From positions 1 to 53,538 of the forward strand of contig JANXVA010000049.1 of NCBI GenBank assembly GCA_025351875.1: a DNA stretch of 53,538 nucleotides, written 5' to 3'. The translations under genes were made by a program, and so were the position numbers. The DNA comes from Myxococcales bacterium. GTDB lineage: Bacteria > Myxococcota_A > Polyangia > Polyangiales > Polyangiaceae. Below the pieces are notes generated by a model. It was given only the letters and a program-made list of their open reading frames with translations, was not told where the DNA came from and did no database searches. Position 1 is the stretch's first letter. The number at the start of each line of letters is the position of its first letter. Shown here piece after piece: positions 44,870-53,538 of the stretch.

Positions 44870-45844
44870 CTACGTCGCTGAGCTGCGCTTCGCCTCGCGC
44901 GCGTCTTGCACCGGGGCGACGAGCGCGAGGGCGCGGGCCATCCATGAGGCGCGGAGCGCGACGCGGCCAAGCACGACGGCCTGGTGAATGACGAAGAGGC
45001 CGCCGAGCGCAACGCCGCCGCGTCCGCCGAGCCCGTTCGCTGCGACGAAGCCGATCGCGATGAGCGCGATGCCGACGGCGAAGCGCCCGGTCCAGCCGAG
45101 CGTCGCACGGCCGAGGCTCGTGCGCGCGGTAGCCATCGCGGTGCGCAGCGCGCGGAGCATCGTCCTCCAGCCCGCCTCCGAGGTGCCCGCGGCGTGCGCG
45201 ATACCGATCTCGCGCACGACCGCGGCACGCGCGAGATCGACGACGACGCCGAGGACAGCCGCGACCGCCGCGAAGAGCGCGAAGAGGACGACGCGCACCG
45301 TGAAGCTGCGCGCATCACCGAGCGACGCGGTGAGCCCGCTCTCGACGAGCGCCGCCAGGATGCCGCCGAGCGAGAGCACGATGACGGAGACCAGGACCGA
45401 GAAGGCGAGCAACGTCGCCAGCGGAAGCCAGGAGGCGACCCCGATTTTCCACGCGGTCGCCATGGGCAGCGCGCGGGTCGCCCGCGTCGGAGCGGTCGCC
45501 TCGCCCGCGGGCGGCGCGGCGAGCTCTCGACCGAAGGCGAGCGAGGCGACGAGCGCCCCGAAAGGCACCTGCAGCAGCAACACGCCGACCACGAGCAGCG
45601 CGAGCGTAGTGCGCGCGGTCACGCTCATCCCGGCATCTTCCTGCCCGAGCCAGACGAGGAGATCGCGGCCGCCGCGGGAGAAGAGCACGGCGTCCCCGTC
45701 GGGATGTGCGCCCCACGCACGGCGTACCCACTCGTGCACCGGCGTCGCGACGACGAGCGCCCAGGCGAGCTCGCCGACGAACATCGACGCGACCGCCACC
45801 GGGCGCGTGCGGGCGTGGATCTCCGAGGGATCGAGCGGCGTCAT
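44870..45844 (-). CDS. Membrane protein of unknown function
   Basis: A 324-residue protein with six to seven hydrophobic segments, for example TTLALLVVGVLLLQVPFGAL, VRVVLFALFAAVAAVLGVVV and FAVGIALIAIGFVAANGLG. No catalytic motif is seen. It overlaps the M1 peptidase stop by 4 bp (ATGA), so the two are coupled and it may help localise or regulate the peptidase. The fold could be a DUF-type channel-like protein; I do not recognise it. Confidence 0.65.
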   Translation of the reverse strand: MTPLDPSEIHARTRPVAVASMFVGELAWALVVATPVHEWVRRAWGAHPDGDAVLFSRGGRDLLVWLGQEDAGMSVTARTTLALLVVGVLLLQVPFGALVASLAFGRELAAPPAGEATAPTRATRALPMATAWKIGVASWLPLATLLAFSVLVSVIVLSLGGILAALVESGLTASLGDARSFTVRVVLFALFAAVAAVLGVVVDLARAAVVREIGIAHAAGTSEAGWRTMLRALRTAMATARTSLGRATLGWTGRFAVGIALIAIGFVAANGLGGRGGVALGGLFVIHQAVVLGRVALRASWMARALALVAPVQDAREAKRSSAT

Positions 45845-47823
45845 GGCGCGATGGCTCCCAGCACGAGCTCGGACCAGTACGTCGCGCGCTCGAGCGTTCG
45901 CGGTGCGCCTCCGCCTGCGTGGCCGGGGGCCGCCGCGAAGTCGTTCTCGGAATTCTCGTCGAGCAGCACGCGCTCGTCGGGATCGATGACGGCGGCGCGG
46001 AGGGCCGAGGTACCGGCATACGGAATACGAATCGAGTCGGTCGTGGCGTCCCAGGGCACGCGGGCGCGCGTTCCGTCCTCGCTGAGGAGCTCGACCTCGA
46101 CGGGAATTCGCAGCGTTCCGCGACGGCTGACGAGCACCCAGCCCTCGTATTTCCCGGGCGCGCCCGGCGCCGCGGGCGTGGTCGCGCGCTTGCCGTCGCG
46201 ATCGAAGATGCCCGCCGCGACATGGACCGAGTGCGAGCTCATCGCCTCGACCCTGTAGTCGACCCAGCCCTTGTCGAAGAGCGCGTCACGCAAGGTCTCG
46301 CCGGCCTCGTTGCCCATCTCACGCTGGAAGGTCTCGATGAGATCGCGCGGGACGGGATGCTTGAAGCGAAAGCGCCGTGCATAGGCACCCATCGTTCGCT
46401 GCATCGCCCGGTCCCCGTAGACGCGTCGCAGCGTCTCGAGGATGGTCGCGGTGCGGCTGTAGACGAGCGCTCCGTAGGCCGCGCCGGTCCCGAAGGCGTA
46501 GGCCGGCTGCGCGACGCGATCGTCGTGTGCGAAGTGGCGCGCGCGCTCGGCGTGGCCCTCGGAGTCGCCGATGCTGAGGCCGAGAAGATCGATGAAGCTG
46601 CTCTTGCCCTTCCACGCCTCCATCGCCTCCGCTTCGGCGTAGCTGTTGAGGCCCTCGTCCTGGAACGGCCACTGCGTCTCGTGCGACGCGAGGAGCCCGT
46701 AGAAGTACTGGTGACCGAACTCGTGGATGGTGACGAGCTCGATCAGGTTCACACCGTTCGGGATGAACGAGGAGCCGCCGGTGGTGATGAGCGTCGGGTA
46801 CTCCATGCCGCCAGCCTCCGGCGCGCTCGCGGGAGGATGCACGAGCGTGAGGAGGGGGTAGGGGTACTTGCCGTAGCGAGCGCCGTAGTGCGGGAGCGCG
46901 AAGCGGATCGTGCCGAGCTCGCGCTCCGCGTGATCGTCGTAGCCGGGGGGGTAGAGGATCGAGACAGCGACGCCATCGATCGTCTCCTTGCGCGTCTGGA
47001 ACTTGTCCCAGGCGGTCCACGCAAAATCGTGGACGTCGTCCTGGACGTGGCGCTCGACGCGGCGTCCGTTCGCGACGCGCGACTCGGTCACGACGCCGGT
47101 CGCGCCGACGAGGAAGGGCTCGGGGACGTCGAGCGTCACGTCGTACTTGCCGTAGTCGGCGTAGAACTCGCCGAGGTGGTGGAACGGGAAGTGGGCGAAG
47201 GAGCCGTCGGGCTCGATCTTCGCGATCTTCGGGAACCACTGCGCGACCATGTGGAAGCTTCCGTCGAAGCCCGTGCGCTCGACGATGGACGGGAGCTTGT
47301 CGTCCCAGACCATCGAAAGCGTGATCGTCTCGCCGGGCGCGACGGCGCGGGGCAGGGGGACCGACGCGTCCGTCTCGTCCTCGTCGTCACCGCGCTTCAG
47401 CTGCGCCTTCGCCCAGAGATCGTGCTCCGCGGCGCCGTCGGTCCACGTGAGCTTGCGCACGTCGATCGTGCCCCACTCCTTCGGGACCGTGGTGCCGCGG
47501 AAGCCGCCGACAGGCGCCCGCATGAAGACCGTCGACTGGTTCTTGAACGCGTTGAGGTAGAGGTGCATCCACAGCTGGCTGACCGGCTGCGAGGAGACGT
47601 TCGTCCACGCGATCGTGCCTTCGCCGTGCACGGTGTGGAGCGCGGGATCGAGCGTGGCGTGAAGGGTGTAGTCGACGACGCAGGCGGGATGCTCCGCCAT
47701 CGGAACGTCGGCGGCGGGGCTGTCGTCGGGATGTCCCGGGAGCTCGCGCGCGCTTGCGGTGCTCCCCGTGATGCCCGCCAGCGCCACGACGAGAGCGGAC
47801 ATTCCGAGGGGCCGCACGTCCAT
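45841..47823 (-). CDS. M1-family zinc metallopeptidase, exported
   Basis: A 660-residue exported protein from ATG 47823, which has TAGGG eight bases upstream; GTG 47832 would sit on that site. A signal peptide ends near TGSTASARELP. The zinc site is HEFGHQYFYGLLASHETQWP followed by FQDEG, an HExxH-x18-E arrangement. The substrate motif is GGMEYPTLIT, equivalent to GAMEN. The catalytic Tyr region YSRTATILETLRRVYGD is also plausible. M1 enzymes remove N-terminal residues from peptides; this one probably works in the periplasm or outside. Confidence 0.92.
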   Translation of the reverse strand: MDVRPLGMSALVVALAGITGSTASARELPGHPDDSPAADVPMAEHPACVVDYTLHATLDPALHTVHGEGTIAWTNVSSQPVSQLWMHLYLNAFKNQSTVFMRAPVGGFRGTTVPKEWGTIDVRKLTWTDGAAEHDLWAKAQLKRGDDEDETDASVPLPRAVAPGETITLSMVWDDKLPSIVERTGFDGSFHMVAQWFPKIAKIEPDGSFAHFPFHHLGEFYADYGKYDVTLDVPEPFLVGATGVVTESRVANGRRVERHVQDDVHDFAWTAWDKFQTRKETIDGVAVSILYPPGYDDHAERELGTIRFALPHYGARYGKYPYPLLTLVHPPASAPEAGGMEYPTLITTGGSSFIPNGVNLIELVTIHEFGHQYFYGLLASHETQWPFQDEGLNSYAEAEAMEAWKGKSSFIDLLGLSIGDSEGHAERARHFAHDDRVAQPAYAFGTGAAYGALVYSRTATILETLRRVYGDRAMQRTMGAYARRFRFKHPVPRDLIETFQREMGNEAGETLRDALFDKGWVDYRVEAMSSHSVHVAAGIFDRDGKRATTPAAPGAPGKYEGWVLVSRRGTLRIPVEVELLSEDGTRARVPWDATTDSIRIPYAGTSALRAAVIDPDERVLLDENSENDFAAAPGHAGGGAPRTLERATYWSELVLGAIAP

Positions 47824-47846
47824 GGGACGCACCCTACCAGGACTGT

Positions 47847-49535
47847 TCAGGGCGCGAAGTACTTCGCGTATTGCGCCTCGAGGGCCGCGGGGACGTCGCG
47901 CGCCTTGCTCATCTGCGCGTACGCGACGCCGGCGTCACGCATGGCGCGCGACTTGTCGGTCGCGTCCACGGCGTAGAGTCCGAACTTCATCCCCATGCCG
48001 TGGTTCCACTCGTAGTTGTCCATCAGTGACCACGCGAAGTAGCCGCGCACGTCGGCGCCGTCGCGGATCGCGTGCCGGGTCTCGGCGAGCGTGCGGACGG
48101 TCCACGCCGCGGCGCGCGGCTCGTCGTCCTGCGTGGTGCCGGTCTCGGTGACGTACATGGGCTTTCCGTACCGCCTCGAGACCTTCATCAGGACGTCGTG
48201 GATGCCCTGCGGCGCGTTCTCGTCGAAGGGCGCGAGCATGTCGAACGTCATGAACGGCGACACGATCGAGAGCGGGATGGGGAGCTGGTTCTTCGCGGCG
48301 TTGAAGCCGAAGTAGTAGTTCACACCGATGAAGTCGCAGCGGTTCGCGAGGTCGGCCCGGACGGGTGCGTTGCCGCGGCCCTTGTCCCAGCTTTCGTCGA
48401 GGCGGCCCTGGACGATCCCGTCCATGAACATGTCGTGGAAGAAGTACTCGGCGTCGTCGGCCGCCCTGGCGTCATCGGCGGAGGGCGTCGCCTGCTTGAT
48501 CTTCGAGTAGACGTAGACGATGCCGACGTCGGCCTTCTTGCCGTCGCCGTCGGCGTCCTTCGTGTCGAAGGCCTTGAGCGCGTCGTAGATGCGCGCGTGC
48601 GCCTCGATCATCGCGCTCGCGGCGGTCTTCGCGCCGCGAATGCTCATCCACGGGCCGGAGAGGCCAGGCGGGTTCGAGCGCGCCGGGGTAGCCGCGAGGT
48701 AGCCCGCGACCACGACCGCGGAGAACGGCTCGTTGAGGGTCGCCCACTCGTCGACCTCGGCGCCGTACTCCTCGCCGAGGAACGCGGCGTACTTGGCGAT
48801 CTCGTTGACGATGCGCGCGCGGTTCGGGTCGGCCCAGCCGGCCCTGCCGGCGGCGATGCATTGATCGAGTGACTGGTTGCAGAGGTTGCCGTCGTGGATC
48901 CAGAGCGGCAGGCTGTAGTGGTTCACCGTGACGAACGGCTTGAGGCCGCGCTTCTTCATCGACGCGAAGAGGCGATGGTAGAACGCGATGCCGTCGGCGC
49001 TCGCGATCGCCTCGAGCGAGGCGTGCGTGTTCACGTCGAAGGTCGGGCGCGGGAAGATGCGGCTCCACTCGATCGAGAGGCGGATAGCGTCGTTGCCGAG
49101 CTGGCTCTCGCCTCGTCCGGAGGCGCGCTCGAGGTCGGCATCGTAAAGCTCGTAGAAGCCGGGGCCGGAGGACGGAGGATCCTTCGACATTAAGAGGATC
49201 GGGTTGTCGAGGATGCGCGGCGTCGTGATCCACTGGAACCAGTCCGACGCGCGGTCCTCGCACAGCGCAGCGGGGGCGGTGGGGCAGCCCATGTCGACCT
49301 GGAAGCCGGCGATGGCGCTGCCGAAGACGAAGTTGCGCGGGAAGGTGCCGCGAACGGGAGGCTGCGCGGTATTGGTCGAGGTAGAAGCACTGGGAGAGGG
49401 CGTCGCCGTCGTGCCGTCGAGGCTCGGCGCGGGCGAGGACGCCGGTGCGGAGTCGCTCCCGCACGCAACGACGCCGAGCGTCGCGGTGACGAGCCCCGCG
49501 AGCATCCAGGCGTAGGCTTTGCTCGTCTTCCACAT
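47847..49535 (-). CDS. GH1-family beta-glycosidase lipoprotein
   Basis: A 562-residue lipoprotein (TLGVVACGSDSAP lipobox) with a 35-residue Ser/Thr/Pro linker. The GH1 TIM barrel shows RGTFPRNFVFGSAIAGFQVD at its start, SIEWSRIFP, the acid/base WATLNEPFSAVV and the nucleophile MYVTETGTTQDDEP (TETG in place of the usual TENG). FAWSLMDNYEWNHGM is the late aglycone-side signature. It would cleave beta-glucosides or related sugars outside the inner membrane. The gene starts a unit with the M1 peptidase 24 bp downstream. A perfect palindrome just upstream of the ATG may be an operator. Confidence 0.93.
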   Translation of the reverse strand: MWKTSKAYAWMLAGLVTATLGVVACGSDSAPASSPAPSLDGTTATPSPSASTSTNTAQPPVRGTFPRNFVFGSAIAGFQVDMGCPTAPAALCEDRASDWFQWITTPRILDNPILLMSKDPPSSGPGFYELYDADLERASGRGESQLGNDAIRLSIEWSRIFPRPTFDVNTHASLEAIASADGIAFYHRLFASMKKRGLKPFVTVNHYSLPLWIHDGNLCNQSLDQCIAAGRAGWADPNRARIVNEIAKYAAFLGEEYGAEVDEWATLNEPFSAVVVAGYLAATPARSNPPGLSGPWMSIRGAKTAASAMIEAHARIYDALKAFDTKDADGDGKKADVGIVYVYSKIKQATPSADDARAADDAEYFFHDMFMDGIVQGRLDESWDKGRGNAPVRADLANRCDFIGVNYYFGFNAAKNQLPIPLSIVSPFMTFDMLAPFDENAPQGIHDVLMKVSRRYGKPMYVTETGTTQDDEPRAAAWTVRTLAETRHAIRDGADVRGYFAWSLMDNYEWNHGMGMKFGLYAVDATDKSRAMRDAGVAYAQMSKARDVPAALEAQYAKYFAP

Positions 49536-49538
49536 GTC

Positions 49539-49554
49539 TGCATCAGTCGATGCA
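49539..49554. repeat. Perfect palindrome beside the GH1 start
   Basis: TGCATC-agtc-GATGCA is a perfect 16-bp inverted repeat lying 4 to 19 bases upstream of the GH1 ATG at 49535. A second dyad TGTGT-gcttt-ACACA (read on the minus strand) lies just beyond, near 49560-49575. Either could bind a LacI-type or similar sugar regulator, or fold around the ribosome-binding region. Confidence 0.45.
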
Positions 49555-49752
49555 AGGGTGTGTAAAGCACACACGGGGCCACCTCTCGGCTGCGGAAAGT
49601 ATTGAGGATTTGCGGGCGCCAAGCGAGGAATGGACTCGGAAGGGTGGATCCCCCGACCGCTCGGTCCGTCGCGAACAGAGCGGCGACACAGAGCGAGCGG
49701 CGCACACGGCTTCGCCCTCGCCGTTGCTCGCCTTCGAGTACGCGGCAACCTA

Positions 49753-51870
49753 TCAAAATCCGAACGAGGTCTGGCCGTTCTTCGGCGCGCGCGCGACGAG
49801 GGTCGGTCGCTCGAAGGTCGACCTCGGCGATGCGCCGTTCTCGTCGAGATTTGCAAAATCCGCGAGCTCGTCGTGGCGGAGGCCGTGGCGCTTGGCGAGT
49901 CTGTCGAAGAGCATCGCGATCGTGTCGGCGTACACGCCGCTGCCGCTGCCGCGCATCCCGAAGCGCGCGTCGTAGAGCTTGCCTCCGTGGGCTTCCCGCA
50001 AGCGGCGGAGGACCTTCTCGGCACGGAGCGGGAGCTTCTGTCGGAGGCTCGTCTCGAAGACCTCCTTCACGGCGCCGGGCAGCCGCAGGAGCACGTAGAA
50101 CGCGTGGCGCGCGCCGGCGTCTGCAGCGGCGGCCAGCACTTCGCCGATGTCCTCGTCATTCAAGCCCGGCACGATCGGCGAGACGCTGACGCCGACCGGA
50201 ACCCCCACCTTCGCGAGCGTCTCCACGATCTTCATCCGGCGTTGCGGTGTAGTGACGAACGGCTCCATGGCCTTCGCGGTATCGGGATTCCAGAACGGGA
50301 TGCTGATGCTCACCTTGCAGCGCGCGACGCGCGTGAGCTCGACGAGGAGCTCGACATCGCGCTCGATGATGGGCGACTTCGTGATGAACGCGGCGGGGTT
50401 CTTGTAGTCGATGCAGACCTGGAGGCACGCACGCGTCAGCTCGAGCTTCGCCTCCAGCGGCTGGTAGCAATCCGTGACGCCGCTGAACATCACGAGCTCG
50501 CCTTGCCACCTCTTCTTCTCGAACGCCTCGCGCAGGAGCTCGGCAGCGTTCTTCTTGACGATGATCTTCCGCTCGAAGTCACTCCCCGCGCCGAGCGAGA
50601 GATACTCGTGCGACGGCCGCGCATAGCAGTTGTGGCTTACGACGCCGTTGGCGATGAAGTCCCCGGTGCCGGTCGTGATGTCGAACATCGGCATGGCGAA
50701 GCCGAGGGCTTCGATGGAGACGATGCCGAGCCGTTTCTTGTTCTTGATCGCGACGCCGTCGATCCTGCATTTGCGGCGGATCGCCGGGTCGACGAGGTGG
50801 AAGAAGCGGAGGTGCTCGCGAACGCCGCCACGTGGGCGGACATTGCTCGCGACGGCGTTCGCGCCCGGAGCCTCACGGATCGCGTCGAAGCCGAAATGGG
50901 CGAACGCTTGCTCGACCTCGGTGAGGATGCGTTCGTTCGTGTTCGAGACTCGGAGTACGCCGCCGCTGTAGGAACCCTCGGCGTCGAAGATGCCACCGAG
51001 GAATCCCCGCCGCCATTCGGAAGACGGAGTCGCTGGCCATTCGACGAGCTGCTGGAGCTTCTCGACGTTGCTGCGAGCGTGCGTCCGAACGCCGATCCTT
51101 CGCTGACGCGCGCCGCTTGCCTCCGCGAAAACGAACTCGTCACCCGTCTCGATGTGGAGCTCGCGGAGGTATGCGCGTGCGCGGCGAAGCGGCTCGAGGT
51201 CAGTGAGCGCCAGCCGGAACTGCCACTGGTCGCCGGGCGTGCGACCCGCTCGCGGATATCGAAAGACCTTCAGCGGCGCGTCGCCGCGGATCATACCGGT
51301 CAGATACCCGAGCTTGTAGTTGGCGCTCGCCTCCGGCGTCGCTGCGAACGCCCCAACCCCGAGCATGCGGTTGCCCGTCGTGAGGAACGGTCGGCGGTCG
51401 CGTCCGTGTTCTGCGCCGGTGACGTGCTTCCATCCACGCTCCGTGAGAAAGCGATGGTCGCCGCTCGTGAGGAGCTCGGTGCCGTCGGCGAGGCGCACGC
51501 GATACGCCGGCTTGACGGTGTTCCAGTGGGCGAGCACCTCGGTGTGCACGTAGCGCCGGTAGCGTCCGCGGACCGCTGTTCCGTAGATCCGGTCGCGGAC
51601 GCGCACGTCACGCAGCGCCTTCGTCGAGCCGTCAGCCATCAAGATCGGCGTGTCGCCGCCGAGGCAGTAGGCACACGCATGAAAACATCCTCGGTACGGG
51701 TTCACGCTCCAGCGGAAGCCGACGTCCGGGCTGTCGTTGGTCGCGAGGATGCTGCGCGACTGGTCCTCGTAGACCTGCATCGGCGCGCCCGGGTTGTCCT
51801 CGGCCTCGTACTCCATCGTCGTCGACGAGAAGCGATTCTGCGGGTTGGCCACGGGGAGGTAGCGCGTCAC
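49753..51870 (-). CDS. Radical SAM protein (Rv2578c/SPL-like) interrupted by an intein
   Basis: A 705-residue precursor from GTG 51870; removing the 346-residue intein leaves a 359-residue enzyme. The host has RWSVNPYRGCFHACAY and, after the intein, CYARPSHEYLSLG, giving a CxxxCxxC cluster motif once spliced. Downstream blocks include FERKIIVKKNAAELL, VMFSGVTDCYQPLE, AFITKSPIIERD and VSVSPIVPGLND, which are typical of the Rv2578c radical SAM family. The third iron-sulphur Cys is the residue right after the intein, so the enzyme cannot assemble its cluster before splicing. The enzyme's reaction is unknown. Confidence 0.93.
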   Translation of the reverse strand: MTRYLPVANPQNRFSSTTMEYEAEDNPGAPMQVYEDQSRSILATNDSPDVGFRWSVNPYRGCFHACAYCLGGDTPILMADGSTKALRDVRVRDRIYGTAVRGRYRRYVHTEVLAHWNTVKPAYRVRLADGTELLTSGDHRFLTERGWKHVTGAEHGRDRRPFLTTGNRMLGVGAFAATPEASANYKLGYLTGMIRGDAPLKVFRYPRAGRTPGDQWQFRLALTDLEPLRRARAYLRELHIETGDEFVFAEASGARQRRIGVRTHARSNVEKLQQLVEWPATPSSEWRRGFLGGIFDAEGSYSGGVLRVSNTNERILTEVEQAFAHFGFDAIREAPGANAVASNVRPRGGVREHLRFFHLVDPAIRRKCRIDGVAIKNKKRLGIVSIEALGFAMPMFDITTGTGDFIANGVVSHNCYARPSHEYLSLGAGSDFERKIIVKKNAAELLREAFEKKRWQGELVMFSGVTDCYQPLEAKLELTRACLQVCIDYKNPAAFITKSPIIERDVELLVELTRVARCKVSISIPFWNPDTAKAMEPFVTTPQRRMKIVETLAKVGVPVGVSVSPIVPGLNDEDIGEVLAAAADAGARHAFYVLLRLPGAVKEVFETSLRQKLPLRAEKVLRRLREAHGGKLYDARFGMRGSGSGVYADTIAMLFDRLAKRHGLRHDELADFANLDENGASPRSTFERPTLVARAPKNGQTSFGF
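50629..51666 (-). mobile_element. LAGLIDADG homing-endonuclease intein
   Basis: A 346-residue in-frame insertion (precursor residues 69-414). It begins CLGGDTPILMADG (Cys1, block A) and contains block B LLTSGDHRFL (T-x-x-H). It ends MFDITTGTGDFIANG then VVSHN with the terminal His-Asn, followed by extein Cys+1. Two LAGLIDADG motifs are present: KLGYLTGMIRGDA (intein 118-130) and RGFLGGIFDAEGS (220-232), both keeping the acidic residue. It therefore looks competent for splicing and possibly for homing. Confidence 0.93.
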
Positions 51871-51958
51871 CCCGACGACACTAGCAGAACGGATGTTCAG
51901 TGCAACGACCGAGCAATTCCCATCACTTAGCCGTAATCGTTAGCTTGCTCACGATTGC

Positions 51959-52581
51959 TCAGTCCTTGCCCTGGAGGTGCTGGAGCAAGGTCGTCGTCTT
52001 CATGCGCTTGCCGTCGACGTCCGTGTAGAAGAGCACCGGCGCGCCCGGCAGGTTCTTCGCGAAGTAGTACGTCGTCACCTCGCCGTCGTTGCCGCTCACC
52101 TCGTAGACCATGCAGTCGAACTTCCCGCCGGGGAGCTTCACCGTCTCCTCGCGCGCCTGCACGCGCTCCTTCGGGAACTCGGAGTCCTTCTGGAGCGACG
52201 GCCACCCCTTGCGCTTCGGGCTCTCGCCGCCTGCGAAGATCTCGCAGCCGTCGGCGTCGACCTTCACGAACGTGAGCACGCGCTCCTTCGCCGGCTTGCC
52301 GCGGATTTCGACCTTGTAGCGATACGTCCGGCCAGACTTGGTGGCCGCGCGGATCTCCTCCCACGAGAACGGGGCAGGGAAGACCGCGCCCTTCGACTCG
52401 CGCGAGCCATGCGTCTCCGACGGCGGCGGCTCAGCCGCCTTTGCCTTCGCCTTGTCGTGCTCTTTCTCGGCCGCCACCGCGGCCTCGAACGCGTCGTCCG
52501 TGGCCGAGATCTTCGGCGGCGGCGCGGTGCCGCCGCACGCGGCGAGGAGCGCGAGCCACCACGCGACCGCCGCCGCTCGCT

Positions 52582-52585
<4 letters not shown>
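51959..52585 (-). CDS. Lipoprotein of unknown function
   Basis: A 208-residue lipoprotein from GTG 52585, which overlaps the clpA stop as GTGA (52582-52585). The signal peptide and lipobox are WWLALLAACGGTAP. A charged helix (AAVAAEKEHDKAKAKAAEPP) follows. The C-terminal 130 residues look beta-rich with one Cys pair (DADGCEIF, KFDCMVYEV), resembling a single-domain periplasmic beta-barrel or lipocalin-like fold. Longer readings cover clpA antisense-like sequence. No named family is recognised. Confidence 0.7.

Positions 52586-53538
<953 letters not shown>

Noticed and set aside
41976..44945. A 989-codon minus-strand open frame antisense to glgA and overlapping the pseudouridine synthase
   Set aside because: The residues are low-complexity and charged with no family motif. 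glgA and the RluA-family gene both have full motif sets in other frames.
45706..47976. A long plus-strand frame opposite the M1 peptidase
   Set aside because: Composition is unlike a protein and the M1 zinc motif is intact on the other strand.
51911..51960. Inverted repeat GAGCAAT/ATTGCTC between the radical SAM and lipoprotein genes as a terminator
   Set aside because: The loop is long and no T-run follows on either strand; it could be chance.

Overview
The window is very GC-rich (I judge well over 65% G+C by eye). It is packed with tightly spaced, often 4-bp-overlapping genes with frequent GTG and TTG starts. The gene content suggests a myxobacterium, probably a Polyangia/Sorangiineae-type member of the Myxococcota. 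The signs are a Pkn-type Ser/Thr kinase with a membrane anchor and low-complexity tail, a response regulator carrying a PATAN/DUF4388 domain, many cysteine-rich lipoproteins with 'GYxCC'-like repeats, a sigma-70 region-4-only DNA-binding protein, and an orphan ParA ATPase. This is inference from gene families; no rRNA or tRNA is present to confirm it.

Layout. (a) 1-3,850: a minus-strand operon of PP2C phosphatase, atypical kinase with zinc ribbon, and isochorismatase-like hydrolase. It starts from an apparently leaderless promoter beside a frameshifted Xre-type regulator. A small zinc-ribbon protein and a pteridine-reductase-like SDR follow. (b) 3,855-24,172: an envelope-glycan region. A run of ten minus-strand genes (21,213 to 9,367) with a good sigma-70 promoter encodes a WaaF-like heptosyltransferase, a GmhA-HldC fusion, GmhB, RfaE1 kinase, a methyltransferase, a lipoprotein, an MBOAT acyltransferase with an AlgJ-like partner, and two GT-C membrane proteins. 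Three more GT-C-like membrane proteins, a LamG-like protein and a Cys-rich lipoprotein surround it. (c) 24,317-30,747: an SPFH/zinc-ribbon protein, a TPR protein, a membrane Ser/Thr kinase and a membrane-tethered response regulator. (d) 30,752-35,211: a peptide-type ABC importer operon without ATPases, led by an alpha/beta-hydrolase that has lost its catalytic Ser and His. (e) 35,212-41,318: a long regulatory stretch, the sigma-region-4 protein, purH behind a hairpin-rich leader, tandem lipoprotein paralogues, and a ParA with N-terminal zinc fingers plus a ribbon-helix-helix partner. (f) 41,440-53,538: a lamin-tail lipoprotein, an RluA-family pseudouridine synthase, glycogen synthase, an M1 peptidase/membrane protein pair, a GH1 lipoprotein, a radical SAM protein interrupted by a LAGLIDADG intein, a lipoprotein and the 3' part of clpA.

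How the genes work together. The heptose genes supply three steps to ADP-D-glycero-D-manno-heptose plus a transferase in one transcription unit; the HldD epimerase is not in the window. The acyl, methyl and GT-C functions downstream would decorate the same surface glycan. The most distinctive items are the intein splitting the [4Fe-4S] cysteine motif, the GmhA-HldC fusion, the broken regulator at the phosphatase/kinase operon, the catalytically dead hydrolase in the transporter operon, and the zinc-finger ParA pair.
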